The notes under the pieces: model-generated
The model's input: the letters and a program-made list of their open reading frames with translations, nothing else
Told to the model about the DNA's origin: nothing
Databases searched by the model: none
Part shown: in pieces, positions 33,175 through 45,584 of the stretch
Numbering within the stretch: the first letter of the stretch is position 1
Layout: each line of letters starts with the position of its first letter
NCBI GenBank assembly: GCA_022113835.1
Contig: JAILWY010000025.1
Coordinates: 2,356,001-2,420,000 of the forward strand
Source of the DNA: Atopsyche davidsoni
Lineage: Eukaryota > Arthropoda > Insecta > Trichoptera > Hydrobiosidae
Direction: 5' to 3'
DNA: 64,000 bases
Program-made: the position numbers and the translations under genes

Positions 33175-34140
33175 TGAATTGAATTTTAATTTTTGAATTT
33201 TAATTATTTATAATCACAGTCAGTGGCCTGCCAATGATTTTGATACCGATTTCTTAAAACATTTCTACACCCTTGTATGTTTTAATTTGTACAGTTTATT
33301 TCCAGTACAAATGATGTATAAATCCAATGTCTCTTCTCTCTTACTCCATATTATATAATAGACATAGTAGATGTTTATATTTTACATTGTCTAAAGCCTT
33401 TTCGCTGTCTATAAAGCACACGAGCATGTCTTTTCGCAGGTCTTGAAATTTTTGGGAAGAGTACTTGCATAGCGAATAATGCTTCTCTAGTTCCTAAAAC
33501 CAAACTGTTTATTTTTGTACTCCATATTTATTGCACGTATGCATAAAATCAATCAAAATCAAATAATGCAAATACCGATCCTTGGTATGATTGACGAAGG
33601 AGTCAGCGCTTCCTTTAAAATTTCAATATTTATGTCATCTGGTTCAGTGTCTGTTTTATTTAATTTTATTATAAATTCACATTTCTTCATTTCTGGTCCA
33701 TACTTATTGATATTTATTACATTATTATTATTTATATAATTTGATGTATTGTTTGAAAATAGTTATTTAATACAGTATTAGCTGATTGCAAGTCGTGTCT
33801 CTGCGTGTGCTGCCGGCTTTAGTATTTCCAATATCGCAGGGGTTGCCAACAAGTCGATCGAGATGGCAATTTTGTTCGTTCAATGTCTTGATAAATAAAA
33901 CAAACTCATGATAAATAGAGCATTAATTTAGAATATATTTATTAGAGTTTTTTGACCCGTCATGTAATTATCGTATTCCATATCTTCGCACTGAAGCACG
34001 GTGTATAGACATAGTGTGTATTTTTCATCTTCCTCTCCCCGCTTAGACAGACTTTAAGATAAAAAGTAGATCTAATATTTTGTGCACAAAAATTGTTTAT
34101 TTATCAAGTCATGCAGAAAAAGGTTTTTACACATATTTTC
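33175..34140. other. AT-rich stretch
   Basis: A minus-strand copy of the 8186-type element lies at about 33776-33822 (GCTGATTGCAAGTCGTGTCT). A 74-codon frame at 33515-33739 shows no domain. Nothing else seen. Confidence 0.5.
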
Positions 34141-34144
34141 CCTT

Positions 34145-34560
34145 CTTCATCAAGTGCCTCTCCTCAGAGAAGGTTGGCGATCATTTCACTGAACATATAC
34201 TCATGCTGAGCCAGTGTTCATAGTTTTCTGAGAGGAAAATAGTGTAGGAGGTTCCCGGGTCATAATAGGGTTAATAGCATTATTATATAATCCATTCCTT
34301 TTAAAGCTATGGCGTTTATATGTGATACTCCTTTTGCAGCAGACTACAGAATAAATAGCAGGATCCTTTACCCATGCTCAGGGTACGGAATGGAAACCAT
34401 GCACAAGCAACAGAATGGGGAAAGCGGGGAAAATATTTTCTCTACATCACTATATCATCACTATCACAATAGCAAAAACAAAGAAAATACACGAACGCTA
34501 CCACCTAAGCCACACCTTGTAAGCCTCTCCATAGCCGTAAGAGCTAAAAAAAAAAAAAAA
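34145..34560 (+). mobile_element. Dispersed CTC-head retroposon, best copy with poly-A tail
   Basis: The longest copy of this family: TCATCAAGTGCCTCTCCTCA, GAACATATACTCATGC, a stretch like TTCATAGTTTTCTGAGAGG, TAATAGCATTATTATATAAT, CTCCTTTTGCAGCAGACTAC and GATCCTTTACCCATGCTCAG, ending in 15 A (34546-34560). The A tail and variable 5' truncation elsewhere point to LINE-driven retroposition. No Pol III boxes are evident at the 5' end and no protein is recognised. Confidence 0.65.
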
Positions 34561-34680
34561 CGATAATATTTAATATTTTTTCTTGTTGAGGGACAAGGCA
34601 TTTGATTGGTGAAGATCCATTATTATAATGATAAAAGTAATTTTTTATTCTGTCTTCACATTGAGTTTATTATATTTTTT

Positions 34681-34724
34681 GCATGACTAGTTTCGACCAA
34701 ATATACTAGGTCATCATCAGATGC
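34681..34724 (-). ncRNA. Hammerhead-ribozyme-like motif, left arm
   Basis: On the minus strand: GCAT, CTGATGA, T, GACC...GGTC (loop TAGTATATTT), GAA, ACTAGT, C, ATGC. Stem I GCAT/ATGC pairs fully and the cleavage-position base is C after GT, the most common natural choice. The extra T before stem II is the same deviation as at 26431-26474. Confidence 0.55.
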
Positions 34725-34763
34725 ATAGCTAAACTGATTTAGTTAGTTAGTAAGTTTAGTTAT

Positions 34764-34807
34764 GCATCTGATGATGACCTAGTCTATTTGGTCGAAACTA
34801 GTCACGC
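34764..34807 (+). ncRNA. Hammerhead-ribozyme-like motif, right arm
   Basis: Same as the left arm with two changes: loop TAGTCTATTT and 3' stem-I strand ACGC, which leaves one A/C mismatch against GCAT. Core blocks are unchanged. Confidence 0.5.
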
Positions 34808-34929
34808 AAAAAATATAGTAAACTCAATGTGAAGACAGAATACAAAATTACTAATTACTAAAGTTACTTAATATTTTTATTTACACAAGAGTTGGCCACC
34901 CCTGCAATATCGCAATAAATTCAATATTG

Positions 34930-35225
34930 GAGCACACACGCGCCATAGAGTATAAATTCCTACAGTCGACTACGTAACTGGCGTGGCGCGGTCGCGCGGG
35001 GTTAGTGGAGGGGGTCGGGGGCATGGAGGGGTGTAGGGAAGGGGGGGCAATGTCTGGGGGGCCGGGGGGCGCGGGTTTGCGCAGCCGCAGTCAGTCCGCC
35101 GCCGACATTCAAACGGAGAACATCCGGGCCAGGACGTTTAAACGGTTGCGTTCACATCTCTTGTGCCGTGCGTGATTATATTCAGTGATTTTTGTATCAT
35201 TTAATTTGTGTTTGACCAGTGAATT
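34930..35225 (+). promoter_or_regulatory. GC-rich promoter-like island
   Basis: TATAAATTCCTACAGTCGAC near 34949 is followed by a strongly G-rich, CpG-rich block (34980-35110) with GCGCAGCCGCAGTCAGTCCG, which contains the arthropod initiator-type TCAGT. After it, composition falls back to AT-rich without a long frame. It looks like a promoter with a 5' untranslated exon on the plus strand, but no coding exon can be attached. Confidence 0.35.
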
Positions 35226-35334
35226 GTTAAAAAAACATACTTATACATAATCATACTAATTTTACTAAGCACACATTTTTTTTTATTTATAACCGAACAA
35301 CAGCACTTTGATAAGTTGTATATATATAGTGTAT

Positions 35335-35458
35335 ATATAGTGGATCATTTTACACCGCAGTTTTATATTTGATCGCATCATTACACAATACATTCCTTCC
35401 AAAGCTCTGGAATTCGGATCTGATACTTCTTTCACAGCAGGCACACTGCTTTAGAATA
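35335..35458 (+). repeat. Dispersed CTC-head retroposon fragment
   Basis: TACACCGCAGTTTTATATTT, CATTCCTTCCAAAGCTCTGG and GATCTGATACTTCTTTCACA match the middle of the family; head and tail are missing. Confidence 0.65.
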
Positions 35459-35459
35459 A

Positions 35460-36570
35460 CAAGGAGATTGTTTATACATTATAAATACATATTTTATTGC
35501 GTTTGTGGAATAAAATAGAGAATACTTGACCATTTGCGCGTATATCCTAGATACACTGGACACTTATCACACTGGATTCCAGTTGGAGTAACTCTATGAA
35601 TGTTAATTCGAATAACCAAATCCGACGCCAGCTTGGTCGTATACAATTTTAATATATCTACATTATTTAAATAATTCACAGCAAAATGTTGTACAATAAG
35701 TGCGCTTGCACATACAAAAATTAATAAAAATGTATTTTTAATAGTTCTCACTAATGCATTACACAATGTAGTTGGCGTGTTTTTGAGTAATTTTAAACTG
35801 GTTTTTGGAAATACCATTTACAAATATAAGTTAATTTTCTAAACCAGAATCGACACAACAACTTAACATGATTACATTGTGATATTCTTGTTGAGCAACA
35901 TGGCATTTCAAATATCGCTTATATCTTTTATCGAAATGATTAGAAATCTCTCATATATTTAAATCCGAATAAGAAATCATACTGTTTTTACAAAATATAT
36001 ATTTTTTTAGAACGGTGCCTAAAGTTTAGTCTCGAAAAGGAAGGAATAATTAAAAATAACATTGTAGAATAACTCTTTATTTAGGAGTAGTTACTTATTG
36101 TTAGTTAAGTGTTTTAAGTTTTTTTGGAATTTCCTATTTGCGTTATATATAAATATTTGACATCAAAGCTTTATCTACATTAAAAAAATTCAACAAATAA
36201 GCTTTTCTAATAGGTTCGATATAATTTTTCGTCAAAACAAATTTGAAAAGACTTTTTAAATGATTAAGTCAACACTTAAATATATATTTACTAATTATTA
36301 AACTCAGGGCTTTGAAACGTTTTTATGGATCATCATTTTTAATATACTTATTTAAAAGATCCGATTTTTTACTACAAAATTTGGTCGTCAATGACTTGGT
36401 AGCTACATTGACCTTGACTTTAATAATTTTTGAGTTCTTTCTTTCTTTTAAGAAAAATATACATCAAAAAAGTATGTCGAATGCCTAAGCTTTTTCATTG
36501 GTTGTTGTTATGTCGGATTGAGATTTCGCAATACTTATTCGTTATTTATTTTTTTTTTTTTGATAGTATG
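35460..36570. other. AT-rich stretch
   Basis: A 107-codon minus frame at 35494-35817 has no signal peptide, domain or splice context I recognise. It may be chance. Confidence 0.45.
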
Positions 36571-36579
36571 TATATTGAA

Positions 36580-36970
36580 GTACTTAACCCACAAAATTTT
36601 TGAATATTTTATTGGGTATTACGAAAATACATCGTCCACTTCTGGAGTCGCAAGGTGCCGGCTTTGTCCGCTACACTTCCTTCGTTATCCAACACATTTC
36701 GCAATTCCGGTTTTTACGATTCCGCCAAAGTAAAAGTCAAAAAGGAGTGTTATTTACCACCGCAGAATAACTGGTTTCTGTTAGATTAACTAAACCTAAT
36801 GTTCAATAAACATATTGAGTGTTGCTGTGTGTGAAAATTTCTACTACTCTGGTGTTGTAACCCGGCCCGGAGTTACGTGCTTTATTAAAACGCCGGCCGA
36901 GCAATGCATGATTGCATGCATGTGCGAATACCGCCATCGTAATAACTTCCAGTTGATTGAATATTGATTT
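36580..36970. other. Balanced-composition segment, possible conserved non-coding DNA
   Basis: It contains CCCGGCCCGGAGTTACGTGC, CGCCGGCCGAGCAATGCATG and ATTGCATGCATGTGCG. No frame or repeat copy elsewhere in the window. Unique, moderately GC-rich sequence within AT-rich DNA could be a regulatory element; this is inference only. Confidence 0.25.
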
Positions 36971-36974
36971 TTAA

Positions 36975-38555
36975 TAAGAGAAATCAACTCAGTGTCCTTA
37001 AATATGATAGAGTTAGTTAAGTGCCTTTAAAAGTTAATCAAAACTTGATATGATCTAAAATTACAATGATTATATACAATTTTAGGAAGTAAGTTGAAAT
37101 ACATCGAGTAAGTCTGTTTACTGTAAAAAAATTGGTTTGATCTCATTGGTAACATACATATACTTTTAGACATACTAGCAAAAACAAAGCTTTGTAATAA
37201 TATATGTAAAAAAAAGAAAAACGATTATGCTGAAATTTATTTTTACACACATCAAAATCAGTAAACGTATTAGATCGATTTTTTTATTTCTTTGAGTCTT
37301 GAAATATGTTGTGTATACACAAAAAAACCTGTAAAGGTTCAAAATGCAAATTCATTAAATATTAAATAAAAAATGTTGATCGGCATTATCATATAATGGT
37401 GTATCGATGTTCATGGGTTCGATAGAAAATTTACTGAATAAATAACACAATATACTTGAGAATATGATATAGATAAAACTTTCGTTGTAAAAGCAGCGCT
37501 AAAAAAAAATAGGCTCGTGAAAAGTTTTTTTAGGACGCACAGTGTTTTTTTCGTCGTTTCACACACAAAATTCTTGATTGGATAAACATGCAAATTAGCT
37601 AAACATTTAATGATGATCATTATTCTTTGTTACTTGTTAAGATAACTCGCCATGGGAAAACACTTGATAAAGCTGTGCTTAGGAATTTATACAGATGTCT
37701 AATTAATTTCACGCTTCAAACTTGATCTTGTTTACAATTTAAAAAAATATTTTTTCCATAATATTAATAAAAAACGATTCGAAGCTTACCATGACCTGTT
37801 GTTTTTTTGTCAGGAGAAAATCAGTGAACAGCAGTTAATTTAATTGCACGAAGGTAACGAGGTTTTTTTCATCCACCAAGCCAGAATACAAAGAAAAAAT
37901 GTAATTCGTTTTTGCACGCATAAAATATTCGTAATCTCCTAGCTTTTTGGCTATTCGTATCGTGGCTCTCGGTAATGTTTAAGGTGATCGTTACGCTAAA
38001 AACCCGTACAAATATAATGAGGCTTCTTCATCACCAACGTTGACCATGATGGGAGAACTTACAACAAAAAAAATCCTTGAAATCAATATTTATACTTTTG
38101 ACTAATTAACGTGTCATTGTTTTTTTTTTTTTTTTAATAGATTTTACAAAACTGGGATTTTCAGACAATTTTGAGACAACCTCAGTTGTCAATGTTGATT
38201 ACACAAACTAGGGTTTTACCAGTGCATTTATTAAGTAACTTGCTTAAGCCAATTATATATTCAAATTTACTGCATTAATAAAGCAATTATTACGTAAATA
38301 TAAAAACTTTAACCTATTAATAAAAATAATTTTACAAATTTCTATCGTGACCTGACCTCATAATTTGTATGAAAATATCTTTGAATATATTCATATATTT
38401 TTTTGAGTAAAATATTTATGGCCAAGTTTGAATAAACTGGGGTATTTTTAACAAATATATTTTAATGTACATATAAACGTCTCGATTACATTATTTTTTG
38501 TTAATTATGTCAATTAACTCATTGTGTGCTTCTTTGTATCAAAAAAAAATATCGA
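36975..38555. other. AT-rich stretch
   Basis: No gene, RNA or repeat recognised. Confidence 0.55.
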
Positions 38556-38559
38556 TTGC

Positions 38560-38800
38560 ATCACTCGCGTCTTGAGCCGGAATCCAATGACCGGCGAGCA
38601 GTTATGTTAATAATATTGAATATTCAAAATTTACAAGTTATTCAAATAAATATTGTTACAAAATGAATGTAATTGGGGCAGGTGTAATGGCGGGCGTGCA
38701 ACAAGAATAATCAAAATGTAATAGATAATTATTACTCATAATAAATAGAGCGATAATTGCTGTTAACGAAATTTCGCATTTGCAATCGTGTTGAGCAACA
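38560..38800. other. Possible conserved non-coding element
   Basis: TGCATCACTCGCGTCTTGAG, CCGGAATCCAATGACCGG and AGGTGTAATGGCGGGCGTGC mixed with TAAT-rich motifs. Composition and absence of repeats resemble animal developmental enhancers, without proof. Confidence 0.2.
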
Positions 38801-38804
38801 ACAG

Positions 38805-40165
38805 ATTCTATAACTGTAAAACCCAATAAATAAAACGTATAATTAGTATATTGTATTTTAATATAAATATAATTTTAAATATGATGAGAACTCTAATGAA
38901 GTTAATAGTATTAAATCTATATGTTGCATAAGAACAAACTGATCTATACATTTAGTAACAGGCTCGTCTAAATATAGAATTAGATAAATCAATAGAACTG
39001 ATAATATAGACTTTAACAAGTTTTGAAATCACCTTGTATATGCAATATAGTGCATCAATTAAATATTTATTTAAACCATAAGATTACACATAACACTTGT
39101 GATAAAATTGTATACGTTTTTCAATAGTAAATATTACAGTATATTGGTATTATTTCCAATAAAATAATCAAATTGTTTTCTTCGATTATGACATGTGGAA
39201 TACATATAACAACTAATAAACTTTATGCTATCTGAGACCAAAAAAACAAATAAAAAAGAGCTTTTAACAGTAACAGACACTTTCAGGGTCACACTCTTGA
39301 AGTTCCAAAGTGAAGAGGTCAGAGCGGTGGACTTTTATCCAGGATGCGATGTTTCAAGAATTATATGTGATAAATCACTTCTGCTGATATTAATTCACCA
39401 CAATTTTAATATTCAATGTAAACAAGCGATGTTATATATTATGAACATGGATCAATTATTATTTAACTACGCAATCAGCTTTATTACTGTATTTAAAAAA
39501 TAATAAATAGGTTTTATTAATTCAACGTTCAGAGCATTCATAAATTATATTTTATAGTCACTTTTATATACAGTATAAAAAAACGAAACACGAAACAAAA
39601 AGTATTAATATTGGATCATAATAAATTTAAGTACACACGATTTCTTAAAAAAATTGTTGCATAGATAAAACTTAATCGACGATTAACTAAACTTCAGTTA
39701 ACTGAACTTTAATTGTGAGACTAATCAGTTGTAGTTATATAGATTATAATTAACTATAAAATCTAAGCATGTTATTAGTTTAGCAAAGTTCAAAAACTTG
39801 TCATTTAGTACGAAGATTGACAAATGTATCAATTTATATTTCAGTTCTATTATAACATTAGGATTATAATTATTTAAATACATTATTTTGAAAATATACA
39901 ATGTGATTCAATAGCACTCAGTGTATTACCAAATGTATTTTTTTCACTTCAATCCAGATAAACAGTAAAAATATTATTTTATGCTTTATTGTAATAATCA
40001 ACTATACTCATCAGGTTTTGACATAACTACGTGTTATATAAAAATTGTTTGTTATAATAAAATTATCTAAAGCAATATTATATATCCACAGCACGATATT
40101 CATTCTCTGAAAAAAAAATATTTTCATAAATTGGTCCTTTGTTCTCGTGGAATAACAAGAAAAAA
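38805..40165. other. AT-rich stretch
   Basis: A 92-codon plus frame (39225-39503) includes a balanced part at 39270-39370 but no recognised motif. Confidence 0.5.
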
Positions 40166-40169
40166 CCTT

Positions 40170-40465
40170 CGGCCCGCGAGGTCTAGCATGTCTGTCGTGT
40201 ACACAATTTCCACGTGCTAAAAAGGCTTTTAAAGCGGATTGGATTCATTATTAAATTAATTCAATTGAATATTTGAAAAGTGGGCGAATCATCGGCTGTA
40301 ATGAGCCGTTAAGTGGCATGTCACCCGTGAAGCGAACTTCTGCGGGATGCTACTGTTTATTGTTAAGCTGTAATACGCTCGGAATGGCGGAGTTAATTTG
40401 TCGACTTTCTCCCAGCGAAGTTAGTTTTAAATTGATTAAAATGTTAGAAAAGTTATTATGAAAAC
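40170..40465. other. Possible conserved non-coding element
   Basis: GTGGGCGAATCATCGGCTGT, AATGAGCCGTTAAGTGGCAT and GTCACCCGTGAAGCGAACTT lie next to ATTAAATTAATTCAATTGAA. A 62-codon frame is open but shows no domain. Unique in the window. Confidence 0.25.
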
Positions 40466-40879
40466 TTTTAACAACGTACGTGAATAGCTAAAAGGCTAGT
40501 AGATTACTATAATTCTTGTTGTATACTTAAACCTCACTTGTTGCATACATGTATGCAAAATACTGAAATAAATGCATTATACTTAGAACTATAATTTTTC
40601 TGTTTTTTTTTTTTACTTATATATGATTGCTTTAAAATGTTGTCGATTTTACAGTTCTGAACGTAATTTAAATGTATAAATCAGCAGTTATTTTGCTCGG
40701 CCTTTCCAAGCTTACAAAACTCTAGTTCATAGCAATTTACAACCAGTTAACTTCTTTTATTATATAATTGATTTGAACCTGTTTTATATTTACTGAATTC
40801 AGCAATGTTAATCTTTGTGTGGTTAGTAGTGAAATATTAAATAATATCAAAAATATAACTTAATTATATTTATAGATTA

Positions 40880-42290
40880 TACCAGAAGTTTTAAAGCACC
40901 ATGTTTAGCAGTCTGGCTCTGATATTTTGAGAACTACAGTAAATTTTAAGAGCAATGCACTCGACAGAATGTCGTCATTGAGTTAAAGTGCCCCCTATAG
41001 AAAAAATGACTATATTTCTTTTTGGAATAGTACCACAAGTTTAATACAGCGTCCAAGATTTAACAATTTAAGCCATTATTATTATTTTTTTATTCTGACT
41101 ATTATCATTTTTGGCATGGCATCACAAGTTTTAAGCACCGGGTATAGCAGTTTAGATTTAATTTTATTAAAATTGCAGTGAACTCTTGGAGCATGGCTCT
41201 GTGAAATAATGGTAATGAGTTAAAGTAACTATTATTCAGAAAAAAATACATTTATTGTACATATTCCCTTTTATTCCTAAGGTTAAAGCGATGTCTATAA
41301 CAGTCTGGATTTTATACTTTTACAAGAAAAATGAGCTCTAGGAGCTCGGCTTTCGGCAGATTGATATTGAGTTAACTTTTATTGAGAAAAATACATTACC
41401 TGTGCTCCCTTGTATTCCCGAGTTAACAGTTTCGTCTATTACAGCCTGGAATTGATACTTTTACAAGTACAGTAGCTCTTGGAGCTTGACTTTCGGCAGA
41501 ATGGTATTGAGTTAAATTTTATTGAGAAAAATACATTACCTGTGCTCCCATGAATTACTGAGTTTAAATCTACATCTACTACAGTCTGGATTTAATATTT
41601 TAACAAATACAATCAGATCTAAGAGCTCGACTCTCGGTAGAATTGCTTGTGTTCCATTTTATTCCCAATTTTAAAGCGACGTATATAAAAACCAGGATTT
41701 GATACTTTTACAAGTACAGTAAGCTCTAGAAGCTCGTATTTTAGCAGAATTCCTTGTGTTCCTTTTTATTCCCAAGTTTAAAGCGACGTATATAACAGCC
41801 TGGATTTGATCTTTTTACAAGAATAGTGAGCTCTAGGAACTTGACTCTCGTCAGAATGTCGGTATTGAGAAAAATAAATAGCCTGCGTTCCCTTTTATTC
41901 CCAAGTTTAAAGCGACGTATATAACAGCCTGGATTTGATACTTTTACAAGAATAGTGAGCTCTAGGAACTTGACTCTCGTCAGAATGTCGGTATTGAGAA
42001 AAAAAAATAGCCTGTGTTCCCTTTTATTCCCGAGTGTAAAGCGACGTATATAATAGCCTGGATTTGATACTTTTACAAGTACAGTGAGCTCTAGGAGTTC
42101 GTCTCTTGGCAGAATGTCGTTATTGAGAAAAATATATTGCCTGTGTTCCCTTTTATTCTCATGTTTAAAGCGACGTATATAACAGCCTGGATTTGATATT
42201 TTTACAAGTACAGCGAACTCTAGGAGCTCGACTCTCGGCAGAATGTCGGTATTGAGTGAAAGTGAGTCTTCATACATTTGCCCCGGCACA
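40880..42290. repeat. Tandem array with exact 129-bp period in its core
   Basis: Units start at CCTGGATTTGAT: 41799, 41928, 42057 and 42186, three intervals of exactly 129 bp. A shorter step of 107 bp lies at 41692, and older, more diverged units extend back to about 40900. Each unit holds TTTACAAG.A.AGTGAGCTCT, AGGA..T.GACTCTCG.CAG and AATGTCGGTATTGAG. Because 129 is divisible by 3, a 182-codon minus frame (41741-42289) stays open, encoding a 43-residue repeat (VSNPGCYIRRF...NTDI). I regard the frame as a by-product unless expression is shown. Confidence 0.85.
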
Positions 42291-42294
42291 AGTA

Positions 42295-45200
42295 CATGGC
42301 TAGAGACTCACCGAGGCGTGCGTTGCGTACACTTTGCATATGTTCAGATTGTGATTTCATATCATAACGATTCTTTGCAAGATACCAGCATTAGCGCATT
42401 AGATCCAGCAGTTTGTGCTATAACCTTTGGATTCTTGTGTAATTTGCGGTAACACATTAACAAAGATCTATTACGGGGAATACTGACCGTTTTAGTGTTA
42501 GGCGGTTAGTACAGTAGTCTCGATTTTTAATCCAGCTTAACTAATGTATTACAGTAAACTAAAAAGTAAATGAAATAATACTTACAATCAAGCGTCCCTT
42601 TAGCTCAAATAAATAACTTTTGGTTAGTTGTGTAGACAGAGAAAGAGAAATTAATTTTATACTTCACTGTTATTCTCTCTCTTCTTCGAATTCAATTTTA
42701 TCTACGTATTTTTAATAATTCAATTTATATTTTAAAATCTTTCATTGTAAATTAATTAGTTTTGTGAATCTTCATTTCTTATCTCGGTATAATTAAAAAT
42801 AGCCTTAAGTTTTTAAATTAGTATCTTTTACCGTAAACGAAAGTGAATTTCAAATTTGACGATAAAAACGCTTGGTGTTAATAATATAATATTGGTTTTT
42901 CCATAGTCAACATGTTTCTGAAATATTTACTTTTGAAAAGAGACACATATTAACTAATTGGTAATTTATTTCAAGAAATGTTTTGAGGCTCTATTTTAAA
43001 GAAAAAAAGTGAATCAAACTTGTTTATTTTTTTAACATGTCAAATACATAATAATGATTTAAATACAACCTTGAGCCCCAGAAGTTTCGATAATAAATAA
43101 AACCGGTAGCGAATGTTTTATGTTTTATTTTCCAGTTGTTTTTTTGTGAGTTGGGTCAGGTGAACATGCATTTTTGCATTTATTAAAAAAAAATTGTTAG
43201 CCTATTCATTCATATTTTGTTGTGATTGATTGCAAAGGTTTGAAGCCTTGAATACAAGCAGGGATACCACGTCCAAAACGTTAATCAAACATTATGTACA
43301 GTAAGAAGCTTTTTCATATAAAATATATAATTAAATACATTCATTAAATTCTGTCAAATATCATATTATTTTAATCTATCGATATGTTTATAAACTCATA
43401 ACGAAATACGGACACAAATGTGCGATACGAATAGTTAATTTATATATATATATATTTGAGTTTTTTTTGATTAATATTTATTTATTTCAAGTATTTCAAA
43501 CACCCAACTCGACTAATTTTGAAGATTGTAATGAAATATGGACTATGCAACGTCTTTGTAACTTTATTGAATACATTAATCGTTTCCTTAAGACGAGTTG
43601 AATATTTTAAAAGCCTTTGTACCATCCAATAAATATCTCTAAAGATAAAAAAAAATGTTAAAGTTTATAAATATACCAGAGCAGTGAATAAACTATTTAA
43701 TATGGGAATTGCTGCCAGTCAAAACTTTTTTATAATTGACACTAATCGATAGTTTGATTGCTTTGCACGTTGCTTTAACAATGTCATCACGACATTATGG
43801 AAGCCATTTGATGATTTTCTGGGTATGGTGAATTGCGATACTAAATTCATAACTTCCGGTTGTAGCCGTGAGCTGTAATCTGTATTTTATTACTACATAA
43901 TTTCCGCATCAATAAACAAGTATTTGTATATGTTTTCAAACAGAATCAACCGGGAAGTGGATAATGACAGACAAGTGGCAAGCTAATCATTCGATCATTC
44001 GACAAATCCCATAGAAACAATGATCATGCATAGAAAATATATGAGTTTTATGTACGTTTACGAATCCCATGGAAATAAAGAAAACGCCTTAGATATTAAT
44101 TACGAACAAACAAACGTGTTCATTCAATTATTTGACAAACTCTGTATAAACTAGAATATTGTTACGAATCAAACATAAATTCCTATTTTCTCTCAAATGT
44201 TATTTTATGGCGTTATTAATACGAATGAGTTACTGGGTCATTTTTAGATTTCCATGACCCATTTTTAAAATGTCATTTAATGTGTGATCAAACACTTATA
44301 ACCAAATTAAACCAGTTTTCGCTTTTGGATGTATAGTTTTTTTTACTGGAATTGTCATGTTATCTTCAGCGTTTATTGACGGTTGAAATATTAATGAAAA
44401 TTTTACAACATTATCAACTTATGACACGTGTTTTAGTTATAAAGTATATAACATCCAAATAGTTTACTAGAAATAGTAATTTTATATTAAACATTAAGGG
44501 CTTTCTTGTCTCATGCAACTAAGCTTTTTATAAATATTTATTCGTTATCTAATAACATGGTTTTTAGCATATATAATTAAAGTTATAAGCAATGCATTAG
44601 CACCGATAAAAATGTTTTCCTGGGAGTATTTCAATAGCTCATTTAAAAGCGTGTCTGATTACATACAATATATCAAGTCAAAATAAATTAAAGAGTATCT
44701 CACAGTACTGTAACAAGCAATAGGATATTTACGTCTATCATGCAGTATCAACAATGAGGATTTTGTAATATCGAAACATAAAGACGTTTTACGCAATCGG
44801 AGAAATTTCAACGCACCTTTATCCAACAGAAGATATTGATTTCTTTTTTCATGAATCCGCAGAGACTAGTAATATTAAAATATAATCATGCATTGCGCAA
44901 ATTGCGCTTCTGTTGAATTCTGCTTAGGCTGTCGGTCACGGATTTATTAATTTGGGTTATTGCAAATGTTTCTCGTGCTTAGATTCTTATCTTTGTAGTA
45001 GCCATCTTCAAAATGTACTTATCCCGTTGTTGGTGAATTAATAATATAAATAATAATGTTTATATATTTCAGTGCATTCTGAATTAATAAATGTTTGTCA
45101 AATATCAATGTCAACTCTTTTTTGATACTTGATAATATTTATCAGATAGAGTGATTGAAAAAATATCGAATAAATGTTATCGGTACAAATAATTTTTTTT

Positions 45201-45580
45201 TTATGTACAAATGATGATTTTTTAAAAATAATTTAGGTTTGTATATAAACATGCAAATATTACTCATTCTGCATAGAAAATAATATTACTAGATTATGAC
45301 AAGGAAATTAATAAAAAAAAAAACGTTTACCAACAAAAACGTTCGTCGTATATCTTAGCCATTTGGCGATTTATATTAGTAAATTGATTTTGAAATAAAC
45401 AGTACATATAATTTTTGATCGATATTCTCATCATTACGTCGCATAAATATACCATTTCGCGTGTTCAGGAGAAGTAAACATTAACATTTGAATGTCCATT
45501 GATCTCATGAATCAGAATGTTGTAATCTGAGTACAGGTCGCCAGCAGGTTCTACGTTCTACTGAAGCCCAAGGCTTCGTC
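42295..45580. other. Stretch without recognised gene
   Basis: AT-rich with a short (TA)n at 43442. Balanced patches at 42280-42430, 43780-44010 and 44860-44960 show no frame or repeat copy. Nothing else seen. Confidence 0.5.
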
Positions 45581-45584
45581 TGAT

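Larger units (their letters stand above)
34583..34865. mobile_element. Foldback element 2 with hammerhead-like motifs in both arms
   Basis: Same family as 26275-26532 (shared CTTGTTGAGGGACAAGGCAT start). Arms of roughly 95-100 bp (about 34638-34734 and 34754-34852) are near-perfect inverted repeats around a short centre TTTAGTTAGTTAG. Each arm contains a hammerhead-like motif pointing outward on opposite strands. Confidence 0.8.

Noticed and set aside
41741..42289. Secreted repeat protein gene
   Set aside because: The open frame is explained by a 129-bp tandem unit whose length is a multiple of three; no promoter, splice site or signal peptide seen.
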